Made by a program: the position numbers and the translations under genes. Under the pieces are notes generated by a model. The model had not been told where the DNA came from. It was given only the letters and a program-made list of their open reading frames with translations, and did no database searches. From Candidatus Firestonebacteria bacterium RIFOXYD2_FULL_39_29 (GTDB lineage: Bacteria; Oederibacteriota; D2-FULL-39-29), in assembly GCA_001778375.1 (NCBI GenBank), contig MFGV01000091.1:1-64000 (forward strand): 64,000 bases of DNA, given 5' to 3'. Of this stretch, positions 33,793-42,651 are shown piece after piece; position 1 is the stretch's first letter, and each line of letters begins with the position of its first letter.

Positions 33793-35088
33793 ATGAAACA
33801 CTTGGTTAAGTTTCTATATCCCGGAATCAGATTGAAAAGGTGGATTTTTCTATTTATCCTCTCTTCCCTCGTTTTTTTATCGGGTTTATCAGGGGTAATG
33901 GGTAAGGCTTTCAAAGGAATCAGAATTAACCTTATAAATGTTGAAAAATACATTAACCCGATAAGAGATATGATAACTAACTCAACAAAACTTGTAACAA
34001 TCGATATTATAGCTATCTTGCTCGGGGGCATTGTTTTTATTTTAGGAATACGGTTTTTCTTTAAAGCAATAAGCGCCCTCTATCCTTCGAAGATAGATGT
34101 TGTAAAGGCTTCTTATGACGAGTTGCAGCTTTTAAAAGGGCCCAGAATAGTAACGGTAGGCGGCGGAACCGGACTATCAACGCTTCTTAAAGGTCTTAAG
34201 GTTTATTCAAGTAATTTGACGGCAGTCGTAACCGTTGCAGATGACGGCGGCTCTTCGGGTAAACTCAGAAAACAACTAAAGATGCTTCCTCCCGGAGATA
34301 TCAGAAGCTGTATGGTCGCGCTAGCTGACTCCTCAGGTCTCCTCGGGAAAGTCTTTCAATACAGATTTAATTCAAATAATAAAAACCTTGACGGGCATAG
34401 TTTTGGCAATCTGTTCATAGCCGCCCTTACAAATATCAGCGGAAGCTTTGAGAAAGGTGTCCAGGAAGCCAGTAAAATTCTGGCTATTCGCGGAAAAGTT
34501 CTTCCGGTAACACTGGAGAAGGTAGTACTGGAAGCCAAATTAAAAAACAAAAAAATAATAAAGGGTCAATCAAACATATCTCATTGTGCATATGCTATTG
34601 ATAAAGTGTTTTTGGTTCCTTCAGACCCGCTGCCTTCCAACACGGCTCTAAGTGATATAAAAAAAGCAAAATTAATTATTCTTGGACCCGGGTCTCTCTA
34701 TACCAGTATTATTCCTAACCTCTTAATTAAAGAAGTCAGTGATGCAATATATCATTCCAAAGCTAAAGTAGTCTATATTTGCAATATAATGACCCAGCCG
34801 GGAGAGACTAAAGGCTACCGCTTGAGCGACCATGTAAATGCAATAAATAACCACGTTGGTTACAGGGACCTTATTAACTATGTCATAGTAAACAATCACT
34901 ACAATATTCCTGAAAAAGTCTTGGTGAAATACGCTAAAAAGAATTCTTATCCTGTTGAAATAGACAGCAATAATATGAAGACCTATTCCGTAAAAATTAT
35001 CAGTGATGACCTGGTTCAGATAGCAGACGGTCTGGTCAGACACGATCCGGAAAAGCTGGCAAAGATAATACTGCGCCTTACTTTATAG
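33793..35088 (+). CDS. yvcK: YvcK/CofD-like gluconeogenesis and morphogenesis factor
   Basis: The 431-residue protein (start chosen at ATG 33793; an in-frame ATG at 33775 would lie upstream of the expected transcription start) has two N-terminal membrane helices (about 15-40 and 75-100) before a CofD-like domain that binds UDP-GlcNAc in Bacillus/Listeria homologues. Domain motifs: VTVGGGTGLSTLLKGLK, VADDGGSSGKLRKQLK, LPPGDIRSCMVALAD, HSFGNLFIAAL and LGPGSLYTSIIPNLL. Homologues in Firmicutes lack the membrane helices. It lies next to glmM and other amino-sugar genes, consistent with cell-wall metabolism. Confidence 0.9.
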   Translation: MKHLVKFLYPGIRLKRWIFLFILSSLVFLSGLSGVMGKAFKGIRINLINVEKYINPIRDMITNSTKLVTIDIIAILLGGIVFILGIRFFFKAISALYPSKIDVVKASYDELQLLKGPRIVTVGGGTGLSTLLKGLKVYSSNLTAVVTVADDGGSSGKLRKQLKMLPPGDIRSCMVALADSSGLLGKVFQYRFNSNNKNLDGHSFGNLFIAALTNISGSFEKGVQEASKILAIRGKVLPVTLEKVVLEAKLKNKKIIKGQSNISHCAYAIDKVFLVPSDPLPSNTALSDIKKAKLIILGPGSLYTSIIPNLLIKEVSDAIYHSKAKVVYICNIMTQPGETKGYRLSDHVNAINNHVGYRDLINYVIVNNHYNIPEKVLVKYAKKNSYPVEIDSNNMKTYSVKIISDDLVQIADGLVRHDPEKLAKIILRLTL

Positions 35089-35178
35089 TTGGCGCAAACT
35101 AATAATTAAAAAAGAAGGAAAATAAAAACAATATTTGTTTGTATCAGTGGAATCCAATAGTTCTGCAATCTCATCAAA

Positions 35179-35250
35179 AGATCCGCCTAATATAATTGGC
35201 GGAAGTGTCCGCCAAAGTTCGACTTTGGCGAGACCTCGCCCTCAGGGCGG
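35179..35250. repeat. hairpin cluster with element E fragment, yvcK-glmM gap
   Basis: AAAAGATCCGCCTAATATAA then three touching hairpins: GGCGGA-AGTG-TCCGCC (35198-35213), GCCAAAG-TTCG-CTTTGGC (about 35211-35228) and CGCCCTCAGGGCG (35237-35249). The first part matches element E. The rest of the 186-bp gap shows nothing except the glmM SD. Confidence 0.7.
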
Positions 35251-35274
35251 GAAATCTATTTAACAAGGAGAATT

Positions 35275-36648
35275 ATGAGTACTGAGAAAGTAACATTAAT
35301 GATCGGAGTTTCAGGTGTACGGGGAATAGTCGGAGAAACTCTTACTCCGGAGCTGATCACACGTCTTGGAGTTGCTTTTGGAACTTATATGAACTCCGGA
35401 CGCGTCGTAGTGGGAAGAGATACCAGAGTTTCCGGTGTTATGATAAAACACTCAATCCTTGCCGGCCTTATATCAACCGGTTGTGAAGTCATCGATCTGG
35501 GAATAGTCACCACCCCTTCCTGCTCACTTATGGTAAAAGAATTAAAAGCCGACGGCGCAATAATTATCACGGGTTCCCATAATCCTATAGAGTGGAACGC
35601 TTTAAAATTTTTAAAAGGCAACGGTGTATTTTTAAACGATGAGGAAGGCAAGCAGCTGCTTAATATTTATTATCAAGGCGCTTTCAAAAAAGTGCGCTGG
35701 GACGGCCTGCACCGTGTAACGGAAGATAATACTGCAGCCGAAAAACATATTAAGAAAATACTTGCGAACGTAAATGTAAAGCAGATCCGTAAAAAGAAGT
35801 ATAAAGTAGCCCTGGACAGCTGTAACGGCGCAGGAGCAATAATTACCCCGCTTTTCCTTAAAGAGCTGGGCTGTGAGGTCGTACCTATTCATTGCGAGCC
35901 AAACGGGCTCTTTCCTCACAATCCGGAACCCATTTTCATCAATCTGCAGGATCTTTGCAAAAAAGTAAAGACCACCAAATCAGATATAGGTTTTGCACAG
36001 GATGCAGACGCAGACAGAGTTGCCATAGTCGACGGAAACGGGCATTATCTCGGAGAAGAATATTCCGTCGCCCTGGCCTCTTCTTATCTTTTAAAGAAAA
36101 ACCGAGGCAGCACGGTAGTCGTCAACATGTCCACATCAAAGATGATGGACGATATAGCAAAAAAATACAATGCAACCCTGATCCGGACTAAAGTTGGGGA
36201 AGTACACGTGGCAGAACGGATGATGGCAGAGAAAGCAGTAATAGGCGGAGAAGGTAACGGCGGGGTAATGTGGCCTAAAATTCATCCTGTCAGGGATTCA
36301 CTCGTAGGTATTGCCCTGGCCCTTCAGAATATGGCTGAAAGCGGAAAAACTATACGACAACTGGCGGATGAACTCCCCAAATATTACATAGTAAAAGAAA
36401 AAATCACATGCGCCCCAAAAGATGCCCATAAAGTTATGGAACAAGTAAAAATACTATATCAAAAAGACAAAGTTGAAACTATTGACGGAGTAACAATCAC
36501 TAAAAATGGTACAAGGATCAGCATAAGGCCATCCAACACAGAACCGATTTTCAGGATCTTTGTAGAATCAAATTCTCACAGCAAATCATTAAGGATCGCA
36601 TTGGATATCAAGAAGATTATCGCGGGGATACTGAAGAAGATAGGATAA
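35275..36648 (+). CDS. glmM: phosphoglucosamine mutase / phosphohexomutase
   Basis: The 457-residue alpha-D-phosphohexomutase isomerises glucosamine-6-phosphate to glucosamine-1-phosphate in UDP-GlcNAc synthesis. Catalytic serine loop TGSHNPIEWNALKF (Ser at about 100), metal loop DADADRVAIVD (about 242-252), sugar loop GEGNGGVMWP (about 324) and phosphate loop RPSNTEPIFR (about 421). Length and motifs are normal. Related phosphomannomutases share these motifs; the amino-sugar neighbours (alternative GlmU, NagB, YvcK) favour GlmM. SD AAGGAG before ATG 35275. Confidence 0.9.
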   Translation: MSTEKVTLMIGVSGVRGIVGETLTPELITRLGVAFGTYMNSGRVVVGRDTRVSGVMIKHSILAGLISTGCEVIDLGIVTTPSCSLMVKELKADGAIIITGSHNPIEWNALKFLKGNGVFLNDEEGKQLLNIYYQGAFKKVRWDGLHRVTEDNTAAEKHIKKILANVNVKQIRKKKYKVALDSCNGAGAIITPLFLKELGCEVVPIHCEPNGLFPHNPEPIFINLQDLCKKVKTTKSDIGFAQDADADRVAIVDGNGHYLGEEYSVALASSYLLKKNRGSTVVVNMSTSKMMDDIAKKYNATLIRTKVGEVHVAERMMAEKAVIGGEGNGGVMWPKIHPVRDSLVGIALALQNMAESGKTIRQLADELPKYYIVKEKITCAPKDAHKVMEQVKILYQKDKVETIDGVTITKNGTRISIRPSNTEPIFRIFVESNSHSKSLRIALDIKKIIAGILKKIG

Positions 36649-36660
36649 ACAAAGTAATTC

Positions 36661-36784
36661 CAATCACTAAGATCAAAGCACTAAATTCTAAACAAAGAGA
36701 AAATGTTTAAGCATTAATCAATAAACAAAGCACTGGTTAATATATATTCAATGATTTTGTTTAGAATTTAGTTCTTAGTGATTG
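36661..36784. repeat. degenerate-arm repeat, family D, between convergent glmM and acpS
   Basis: The left arm (36661-36696) reads CAATCACTAAG + ATCAAAGCACT + AAATTCTAAACAAA. The right arm (36756-36784), reverse-complemented, reads CAATCACTAAG + AACT + AAATTCTAAACAAA. The arms are therefore identical except for about 7 nt (one unit). It ends next to the acpS stop region and may act as a bidirectional transcript end. Confidence 0.85.
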
Positions 36785-36793
36785 ATGTAGCTT

Positions 36794-37174
36794 CTATGCA
36801 AGCAATGCAACCACCGCTACAACATGTTTAGACGAGATAGTATAATCGGATACAATCTTTCCGACTCCCTTTTTCTTTGCGAGTTTTGCGGTCTTTCCAG
36901 ACAAACGTATTTTCACGATATTTCCTTTAAACTTCACTTTTATATCGCAGAAATTGGTATAGGCATTCCAACCCATACCCAGAGCCTTAAGAACTGCTTC
37001 CTTTAAAGCAAAAATGACGGAATACTTCACATAATTGCCGTTTACTCCGAAATATTCTTTGATCTCCGCAGTACTGAACACTTTTTTCAAGAAAACTCCG
37101 GCTGAAGGTTTAGATAACGCCGCCTTCATCCTTTTTTTCTCAAATATGTCAATTCCCAGACCTTTTAGTTTCAT
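36794..37174 (-). CDS. acpS: holo-[acyl-carrier-protein] synthase
   Basis: The 126-residue enzyme transfers 4'-phosphopantetheine from CoA to ACP. The N-terminal GLGIDIFEKKRM motif (metal Asp8-like) and YSVIFALKEAVLKALGMG (K-E-A at about 59-61) are present. It is slightly diverged from the standard ArfAAKEA string. Length is typical. It lies beside acpP, its substrate, with an element E copy between them. Confidence 0.9.
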   Translation of the reverse strand: MKLKGLGIDIFEKKRMKAALSKPSAGVFLKKVFSTAEIKEYFGVNGNYVKYSVIFALKEAVLKALGMGWNAYTNFCDIKVKFKGNIVKIRLSGKTAKLAKKKGVGKIVSDYTISSKHVVAVVALLA

Positions 37175-37179
37175 CTTTG

Positions 37180-37394
37180 AAAAACGATTCCCCTTCCGCC
37201 AGTTATATTAGGCGGATCTCTCAACGATCCGCCCTATATCCATTGGCGGATCTTTTGAGGAGATTACAATGCTACTGGATTCTCCGCCCTTGGCGAGATC
37301 TCACCAAAGGTGGACACTACTGATACTAAATGCCGCCCCAATAAAATACAATCTGAGAATCTCTCCATTTTTTATTTCTATACTTTCTTATGCA
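37180..37394. repeat. element E, copy 1 (dispersed 215-bp repeat)
   Basis: It starts AAAAACGATTCCCCTTCCGC and carries paired ATCCGCC/GGCGGATC hairpins, CCGCCCTTGGCGAGATCTCAC and GTGGACACT. It ends in a 39-nt run (37356-37394, GAATCTCTCC...CTTATGCA) identical to 53633-53671. The element lies between acpS and the acpP terminator. Confidence 0.85.
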
Positions 37395-37395
37395 T

Positions 37396-37436
37396 TCAAA
37401 AAGAAAAAGGGACCGAAGAAACTCCGGCCCCTTTTA
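37396..37436 (-). terminator. terminator of acpP
   Basis: On the minus strand AAAAGGGGCCGGAG pairs with CTTCGGTCCCTTTTT (some G-U pairs) and is followed by CTTTTT. It lies 5 nt after the acpP stop. Confidence 0.8.
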
Positions 37437-37440
37437 ATTC

Positions 37441-37695
37441 CTATTTACCCTGCTTGTCGCAGGCTTGTTTTATGAACTTTGTAGCATCGCCTACGGTTTT
37501 CACCGAAAGAGCAGAATCTTCTTCCATCTCAATGTCAAAGGCAACTTCAAAAGCAGCTACCAATTCGATACTGGCAAAAGAATCAGCGCCCAGATCTTTT
37601 ACAAATTCAGCTGTAGGGACTACTTTATCCGCGCTCACCTTAAGCTGTTTTACCACTACTTCTTTTACTTTTGCCTCTACTGCCGTTATATCCAT
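37441..37695 (-). CDS. acpP: acyl carrier protein
   Basis: The 84-residue acidic four-helix ACP carries the phosphopantetheine serine in FVKDLGADSFASIELVAAFE (Ser at about 39). The usual DSL motif reads DSF, a small but uncommon change. It otherwise has normal length and helix pattern. SD GGAGG before ATG 37695. It shares the locus with acpS; no other fatty-acid gene is in the window, so a dedicated ACP for a special pathway cannot be excluded. Confidence 0.93.
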   Translation of the reverse strand: MDITAVEAKVKEVVVKQLKVSADKVVPTAEFVKDLGADSFASIELVAAFEVAFDIEMEEDSALSVKTVGDATKFIKQACDKQGK

Positions 37696-37725
37696 TTTAA
37701 TCTCCTCCGTTTCTATAATATTTTA

Positions 37726-38988
37726 CTAAATAACGGTCGTCTTTCTGACCCAGTATTTCACATCCTCTTTCATCATATCTTTAAGCGCAAGAATATATTT
37801 CTCTTCTTCCGCTCCCATTGTGCATTTCCTTCTTCCCATGGCATATTTCGCCGTTTCCATGCTTTTCTGAGCTTTAAAGAACTTATCGTTCATCATCCAG
37901 CTGAAGGAAGGAATATACTTCGGAGCTACACCGCCGTTTCCGACCACATTGCTCATCATTCCGACCATTGTACCGGTGTTAAGTAAAGTTCCGATGGAAG
38001 TCTTGGTGTGATCTCCGATAAAGGAACCCACTTTGCCGTCGCCGGTATCCATTAACTCGCCCTTTACATAAAGCGAAACAGGGCCATAGTCATTTTTAAG
38101 ATCGGAGTTGGTGGTCATAGCACCAAGGTTAACCCATTCACAAAGATATGCGTGACCCAGGAAACCGTCATGATATTTATTGGAATGACCGTGTATGATC
38201 GCGTCTTCCACTTCACCGCCGACTCTGCAGACAGGGCCTATTGCCGATCCGGTCCTTAAATTGGTACCAAAGAGCTGGGTCTTTTTACCTACTGCATTCG
38301 GACCCTCTATTCTTGTAAACGGAAATACGGTAACATCTTCGTCAATAATTATGGGACCGGCCGTAACATCAAGACAGACAAACGGGTGAATATCAGCGCC
38401 CTTGGCAATATATACATTCTTTTTATCGCCAAGAATAGCAGCCATAGGATGTAATTTTCCTTCAATTACTCCGCCCTTTCCTATTATTTTAAAATCGTCT
38501 TCTATCGCTGACGGGTTCTTCTGTACCAGGTTCCACGGCCATTCTACGATATACGCCTCTGAGGGAACTTTTTTGAGAGCAGCTTTCAAATTACTCATCA
38601 TCTTCGTAATATCAGCATCATAAGCTTTTGCAAGAGTCCCTTTTAAAGCCCTCGCATAAATAACATCGCCGTTTGCCGCAGTTGCTATTTCTTCGCCGCC
38701 GTTTAATTCAATTTTTGTCCCTGCAGTCAAAAGCACGGCTCCGTTAATAAAAAGTGTATCTTCGCTTTTTATCTGGTTAGCATTATTTATCACATCAGCG
38801 CCCATCTTCTCTTTCATGAAAGCCGCTATCATATCCCTGACTATATAGGATACTTTTGTTCCCTTAAATTTCCTGACAATTTTCTCATACAGCATCGTAT
38901 GCCCGCACTTTAACATGAAAGTAGGCCTCATGTAAGTCAACGGGTACAGATTATCAAACTTCGCATCTTCAAATACAACTACCTGCAT
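37726..38988 (-). CDS. alternative GlmU-like sugar-1-phosphate nucleotidyltransferase/acetyltransferase
   Basis: The 420-residue protein starts MQVVVFEDAKFDNLYPLTYM and matches the Bacteroidetes-type alternative GlmU: an N-terminal nucleotidyltransferase-like domain (about 1-190) and a C-terminal left-handed beta-helix of hexapeptide repeats (about 200-390, for example IIDEDVTVFPFTRIEGP, VGSFIGDHTKTSIGTLLNTG). The classical LAAGxGTRM loop of GlmU is absent. With GlmM and NagB nearby it probably completes UDP-GlcNAc synthesis in place of standard GlmU, an inference from family and context. Confidence 0.82.
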   Translation of the reverse strand: MQVVVFEDAKFDNLYPLTYMRPTFMLKCGHTMLYEKIVRKFKGTKVSYIVRDMIAAFMKEKMGADVINNANQIKSEDTLFINGAVLLTAGTKIELNGGEEIATAANGDVIYARALKGTLAKAYDADITKMMSNLKAALKKVPSEAYIVEWPWNLVQKNPSAIEDDFKIIGKGGVIEGKLHPMAAILGDKKNVYIAKGADIHPFVCLDVTAGPIIIDEDVTVFPFTRIEGPNAVGKKTQLFGTNLRTGSAIGPVCRVGGEVEDAIIHGHSNKYHDGFLGHAYLCEWVNLGAMTTNSDLKNDYGPVSLYVKGELMDTGDGKVGSFIGDHTKTSIGTLLNTGTMVGMMSNVVGNGGVAPKYIPSFSWMMNDKFFKAQKSMETAKYAMGRRKCTMGAEEEKYILALKDMMKEDVKYWVRKTTVI

Positions 38989-39064
38989 ATCTTTATCCCC
39001 CTTAGTTTCGCGTTATTTTTATATCCTTTTTCGAGTTGTCGAATTTAGTGCTTCGAATTTGATT

Positions 39065-40261
39065 CTATTTTACATTCTCATATGTATCTGCCGCAATCCT
39101 GACTTCTTCATCAGTAGGAATAATAAACACTTTGACTTTTGAATCGGCCGCGGATATTTCCCTTTCTTTTTTTGCCTTATCGAGATTTCTTTTTGCGTCA
39201 AATTTTATCCCGAGAGTTTCCATGTTTGAACAAATATACTCCCTGACAAATTCATCTTTTTCTCCGATTCCGCCGGTAAAGACAATCGCATCAGTCCCGT
39301 TAAGAACAGCCATGTACGAACCGATGTACTTTTTTATTTTATAACTGAATATCTCAAAAGCAAGTTTCGCCCTTTCATTTCCCTTGGCGATTGCTTCATG
39401 AATATTTCGCATATCATTGGATATTCCTGAAATCCCGAGCACACCTGATTTCTTATTCATCATGGTGTTTATCTTATCCAGATCCATGCCTTCCTTACCT
39501 GCAAGATAGAAAATAATAGCAGGATCAATATCACCGCTTCTTGTTCCCATCGCTACACCTTCCAGCGGAGTAAGACCCATGCTTGTATCTACTGACTTGC
39601 CGTTTTTTACCGCAGTAATGGAAGAACCGTTACCGAGATGACAGGTTATCACACTTACCGCATATTTGTCCTTCTTTAGAAGCTCTGCGGCCCTGCGCGC
39701 CACATACCTATGGGAAGTACCATGAAACCCGTATTTCCTTACTTTATATTTATCGTAAACCTCGTAAGGTAAAGCGTAAAGAAATGCATGTTTTGGTATG
39801 GTAGTATGAAAAGCCGTATCAAAAGCTGCCAGCTGTTTTGCGTGAGGCATAAGGTCTTTTGCAGCTTTAATCCCTGCCATGTTAGGCGGGTTATGAAGCG
39901 GAGCCAGGTCATAATACTCTTCAATGGTTTTAATAACCTCATCATTAATAAGCACAGAACCTGTAAAAGCCTCTCCACCATGCACTACGCGATGACCTAC
40001 GGCCGTGATTTCTTTAGTATCCTTTACTACCCCCTGTTCTTTATCCGCCAGGAGTGCAATTACCAGCTTTAAACCCGCTTCGTGACTGGGAATAGGAGTC
40101 ATAACTTCATGTTTTGGTTTGCCTTTCAATTCATGAATTATTTTACTGTCTTTCGCTCCGATTTTATCAATCATGCCTGAAGCAAGTAAATCTCCGGCAG
40201 GCATTTCAAACAGTTTATATTTTACGGAAGAACTTCCTGAGTTAAGCACCAGTATTTTCAT
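39065..40261 (-). CDS. ackA: acetate kinase
   Basis: The 398-residue kinase converts acetyl phosphate plus ADP to acetate plus ATP, the ATP-yielding step of acetate fermentation. Motifs: NSGSSSVKYKLF (7-18), VVHGG (about 93), FDTAFHTTIP (about 147), YGFHGTSHRYV (about 177), CHLGNGSSITAVKNGKSVDTSMGLTP split at about 207-232, and FTGGIGE (about 325). Full length. It follows pta by 4 nt, forming the classic pta-ackA operon. SD AGGAT before ATG 40261. Confidence 0.97.
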   Translation of the reverse strand: MKILVLNSGSSSVKYKLFEMPAGDLLASGMIDKIGAKDSKIIHELKGKPKHEVMTPIPSHEAGLKLVIALLADKEQGVVKDTKEITAVGHRVVHGGEAFTGSVLINDEVIKTIEEYYDLAPLHNPPNMAGIKAAKDLMPHAKQLAAFDTAFHTTIPKHAFLYALPYEVYDKYKVRKYGFHGTSHRYVARRAAELLKKDKYAVSVITCHLGNGSSITAVKNGKSVDTSMGLTPLEGVAMGTRSGDIDPAIIFYLAGKEGMDLDKINTMMNKKSGVLGISGISNDMRNIHEAIAKGNERAKLAFEIFSYKIKKYIGSYMAVLNGTDAIVFTGGIGEKDEFVREYICSNMETLGIKFDAKRNLDKAKKEREISAADSKVKVFIIPTDEEVRIAADTYENVK

Positions 40262-40265
40262 CGGG

Positions 40266-41264
40266 TTATCCTTTCTTCTGGGCTTTCACAGCCATGATAG
40301 CTGCTACGCCGACAATATCTTTAACTGAAGCTCCTCTGGAAAGGTCGCTCACCGGCTTGGAAAATCCCTGCAATATCGGGCCATAAGCTTTGGCATTTGC
40401 AAGATATTGAGTTAATTTGTAAGAAATATTTCCGGACTGCAAATCAGGGAATATCAGAGTATTTGCTTTTCCTGCCACGTCGCTTTTTTCTTTTACTTTT
40501 TTTGCAGCCACAGCAGCTACAAGAGCGGTATCAGCCTGAAACTCACCGTCAACCATCAAGTTAGGCATTTTTTCTTTTACTATTTTAAGCGCCGCAAGTA
40601 CCTTATCTACATTCGGATGTGACGCAGAACCTTTGGTAGAGAAAGAAAGCATCGCCACTCTGGGTTCCATACCAAGGACTTCTTTCGTGCTCATAGCGGA
40701 AGCCATCGCAATATCGGCAAGCGCTTCTGCGTTTGGATCTATGTTAACCGCACAATCGGAATATAGCAGGGTTTTATCCTTTTCTCCGAGAGCTTCCGGC
40801 ACAACCATAATGAAGAAACTAGACGGGGTAGAAATACCTTTTTGGAAACCGATAGCAAGCACCGAAACCTGGATGATAGTCGCGGTAGCATTAGCAGCTC
40901 CGGCAACCATTCCGTCCGCATCCCCGGTTGAAACCATCATAGCTCCAAAAAATAGATTCTTCTTTACCAGTCTTTTAGCCATCCCTTCAGAGACATCCGG
41001 TCTTTTTGACATATACGCTTTCGCATATGAGTCAAGTTTTGGAGAGCTTACCGGATCAATTATGGTTACACCGCTTAGATTAAGAGAAAGTTTTGCAGCC
41101 CTTTCTTTAATGCTGTTTGGCTCGCCTATAACCGCGGGAATTGCGATTTTTTCTTTTGCTATTTCAGCGGCGGAAGAGAGTATTCTGTCGTCTTCGCCTT
41201 CAGGAAGGACAATTTTTTTTAGTTCTTTTTTTGCCTGCTCTTTAAATTTCTCTATAAGATCCAT
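40266..41264 (-). CDS. pta: phosphate acetyltransferase
   Basis: The 332-residue short-form Pta makes acetyl phosphate from acetyl-CoA. Visible motifs are LPEGEDDRIL (20-29), DADGMVAGA (about 114-122), CAVNIDPNAEALADIA and FPDLQSGNISYKLTQYLANA (about 270-290), with GPILQGFSKPVSDLSRGAS as the C-terminal signature. SD AAGGAGA before ATG 41264. Together with ackA it indicates acetate formation or assimilation, consistent with ferredoxin-linked fermentation. Confidence 0.96.
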   Translation of the reverse strand: MDLIEKFKEQAKKELKKIVLPEGEDDRILSSAAEIAKEKIAIPAVIGEPNSIKERAAKLSLNLSGVTIIDPVSSPKLDSYAKAYMSKRPDVSEGMAKRLVKKNLFFGAMMVSTGDADGMVAGAANATATIIQVSVLAIGFQKGISTPSSFFIMVVPEALGEKDKTLLYSDCAVNIDPNAEALADIAMASAMSTKEVLGMEPRVAMLSFSTKGSASHPNVDKVLAALKIVKEKMPNLMVDGEFQADTALVAAVAAKKVKEKSDVAGKANTLIFPDLQSGNISYKLTQYLANAKAYGPILQGFSKPVSDLSRGASVKDIVGVAAIMAVKAQKKG

Positions 41265-41306
41265 GGATCTTCTCCTTGAGGAATGATTATGGGATTAGAG
41301 TAAAGC

Positions 41307-41336
41307 AAGCCGCCGGTTTTATCCGGCGGCTTTTTT
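41307..41336. terminator. strong hairpin between nagB and pta
   Basis: A perfect 10-bp stem, AAGCCGCCGG (41307-41316) with CCGGCGGCTT (41323-41332), loop TTTTAT, T run on the plus side. On the minus strand, which carries the genes, the tract after the stem is only GCTTTAC, so termination of nagB transcripts is likely but weaker. Confidence 0.7.
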
Positions 41337-41345
41337 GTTTTCTTA

Positions 41346-42101
41346 TTATTTTGCCAACGAACTCGGATACTTTCCTTTAAGCATTGAAGCTGCGTCTTTG
41401 TCCAGAACAACTACGACATCAGCATGCGTCTGAAGGAAGGAAGCCGGCACCATATGTGATATCGCTCCTTCTATCATGTGAGCGACCACCGCAGCTTTGT
41501 TCTTGCCGTTCGCAAGAAGCACTATTTTTCTCGCTTCAAGTATGGTTCCGTTGCCCATGGAAACAGCAAAGGTAGGTACGTCAGATTTTTTCGCGAAAAA
41601 TCTCGCATTGTCCTGTATTGTCCCTTCGGTTAAAGAAACTTTTCTTGTTCTGGTGTTCATCCCGGAAAGAGGTTCGTTAAATGCAATGTGACCATTTGAA
41701 CCTATTCCAAGCACCTGGATATCAATACCGCCCCAGGCCACTATTTTTTTCTCATATTCCGCGCAACCGGCGGCAATATCCTTTGCCAGGCCGTTCGGTA
41801 CGTTGGTATTTTTCTTATCAATGTTTACTTGATCAAAAAGGTTCGTATTCATAAAATATCTGTAGCTTTGATCGTGGGTTTCCGCAAGGCCGACATATTC
41901 GTCAAGATTAAAAGTTCTTACACTCGCAAAGTCAAGTTTTCCCGCTTTGTTCATCTTTATTAGTTCCCCGTACATCTTAACAGGAGTAGAACCTGTAGCA
42001 AGACCGAGTATCGGATTCTTTTTTGATTTCAATACTTCTGCTACAACTTCCGCGCCGCAAACTGACATTTCTTCAACTGTATTTTTTACTATTACTTCCA
42101 T
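41346..42101 (-). CDS. nagB: glucosamine-6-phosphate deaminase
   Basis: The 251-residue enzyme converts glucosamine-6-phosphate to fructose-6-phosphate and ammonia. Motifs: LGLATGSTPVKMY (33-45), FNLDEYVGL (about 84-92), GIGSNGHIAFNEP (about 137-149; Asp/His/Glu catalytic set nearby) and SMGNGTILEARKIVLLANG. Length is normal for the short bacterial form without the C-terminal allosteric extension. It balances the GlmM/GlmU branch by returning amino sugar to glycolysis. SD AAGGAGG before ATG 42101. Confidence 0.95.
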   Translation of the reverse strand: MEVIVKNTVEEMSVCGAEVVAEVLKSKKNPILGLATGSTPVKMYGELIKMNKAGKLDFASVRTFNLDEYVGLAETHDQSYRYFMNTNLFDQVNIDKKNTNVPNGLAKDIAAGCAEYEKKIVAWGGIDIQVLGIGSNGHIAFNEPLSGMNTRTRKVSLTEGTIQDNARFFAKKSDVPTFAVSMGNGTILEARKIVLLANGKNKAAVVAHMIEGAISHMVPASFLQTHADVVVVLDKDAASMLKGKYPSSLAK

Positions 42102-42140
42102 TTTTCCTCCTTAAGGAAATAGAATTAAGATGCTTTTCAG

Positions 42141-42174
42141 AAAAAACCACCCCGGCAATCTAAATTCGGGGCGG
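42141..42174 (-). terminator. terminator of the cold-shock gene
   Basis: On the minus strand CCGCCCCG (42174-42167) pairs with CGGGGTGG (42154-42147, one G-U pair), followed by TTTTTT (42146-42141). It lies 35 nt after the csp stop. Confidence 0.85.
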
Positions 42175-42208
42175 CAGAGATTTAACTGATATGTTTTAAC
42201 CTGTATTA

Positions 42209-42412
42209 CTAGATTTTTGTAATATTTATGGCTTGCGGACCTTTTGCACCATCAGTAACTTCAAATTTTACTTCCTGCCCTGCAGCCAGGGTCTTGAAAC
42301 CTTCCCCTTGAATAGCGGAATAATGAGCAAACACATCCCCGCCGCCTTCCTGCTCTATGAATCCATAACCTTTTGCTTCATTAAACCACTTAACTTTCCC
42401 TTTCTTTTCCAT
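42209..42412 (-). CDS. csp: cold-shock-domain RNA/DNA-binding protein
   Basis: The 67-residue single OB-fold cold-shock protein has [20 protein letters not shown], which includes both RNA-binding motifs (RNP1 KGYGFI, RNP2 DVFAHY). It binds single-stranded nucleic acid and acts as an RNA chaperone. The transcript has a leader of about 86 nt between a strong promoter and the SD (AAGGGAGG), the length range used for temperature control in other csp genes. Monocistronic, with its own terminator. Confidence 0.95.
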   Translation of the reverse strand: MEKKGKVKWFNEAKGYGFIEQEGGGDVFAHYSAIQGEGFKTLAAGQEVKFEVTDGAKGPQAINITKI

Positions 42413-42500
42413 CTTTACTGCCTCCCTTGAAAATTAACCCTAAAATAACAGGTTTTTGCTGTAAGAATTGACTATTTCAGAGAAAAATGACTTTAATGAG
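42413..42500 (-). promoter_or_regulatory. csp 5' leader
   Basis: About 86 nt of A/T-rich untranslated leader from the predicted start near 42498 to the csp ATG, ending with AAGGGAGG. No strong fixed hairpin is visible. A thermosensitive role is by analogy only. Confidence 0.4.
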
Positions 42501-42504
42501 TAAG

Positions 42505-42534
42505 ATTTTAGCATAAAAAATGCCGGCTTGTCAA
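42505..42534 (-). promoter_or_regulatory. promoter of the cold-shock gene
   Basis: TTGACA (42534-42529), an 18-nt spacer, TAAAAT (42510-42505). Confidence 0.75.
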
Positions 42535-42584
42535 ATGCTTATTTATTCCTGCTTATTTATTCCCGGAATAAACGAAAATAAAGA

Positions 42585-42645
42585 CTGTTTATAACGTTAA
42601 AACGTTACAAACCCAGTCCCTAGCACCCAAAACCTGACACCTTGT
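42585..42645. repeat. repeat words between csp and the 185-aa membrane gene
   Basis: TTATAACGTTAAAACGTTAC followed by CCCAGTCCCTAGCACCCAAA. The CCAGTCCCTAG words recur at 17422-17446 and 50785-50812. No gene is seen. Confidence 0.5.
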
Positions 42646-42651
42646 CTATTT

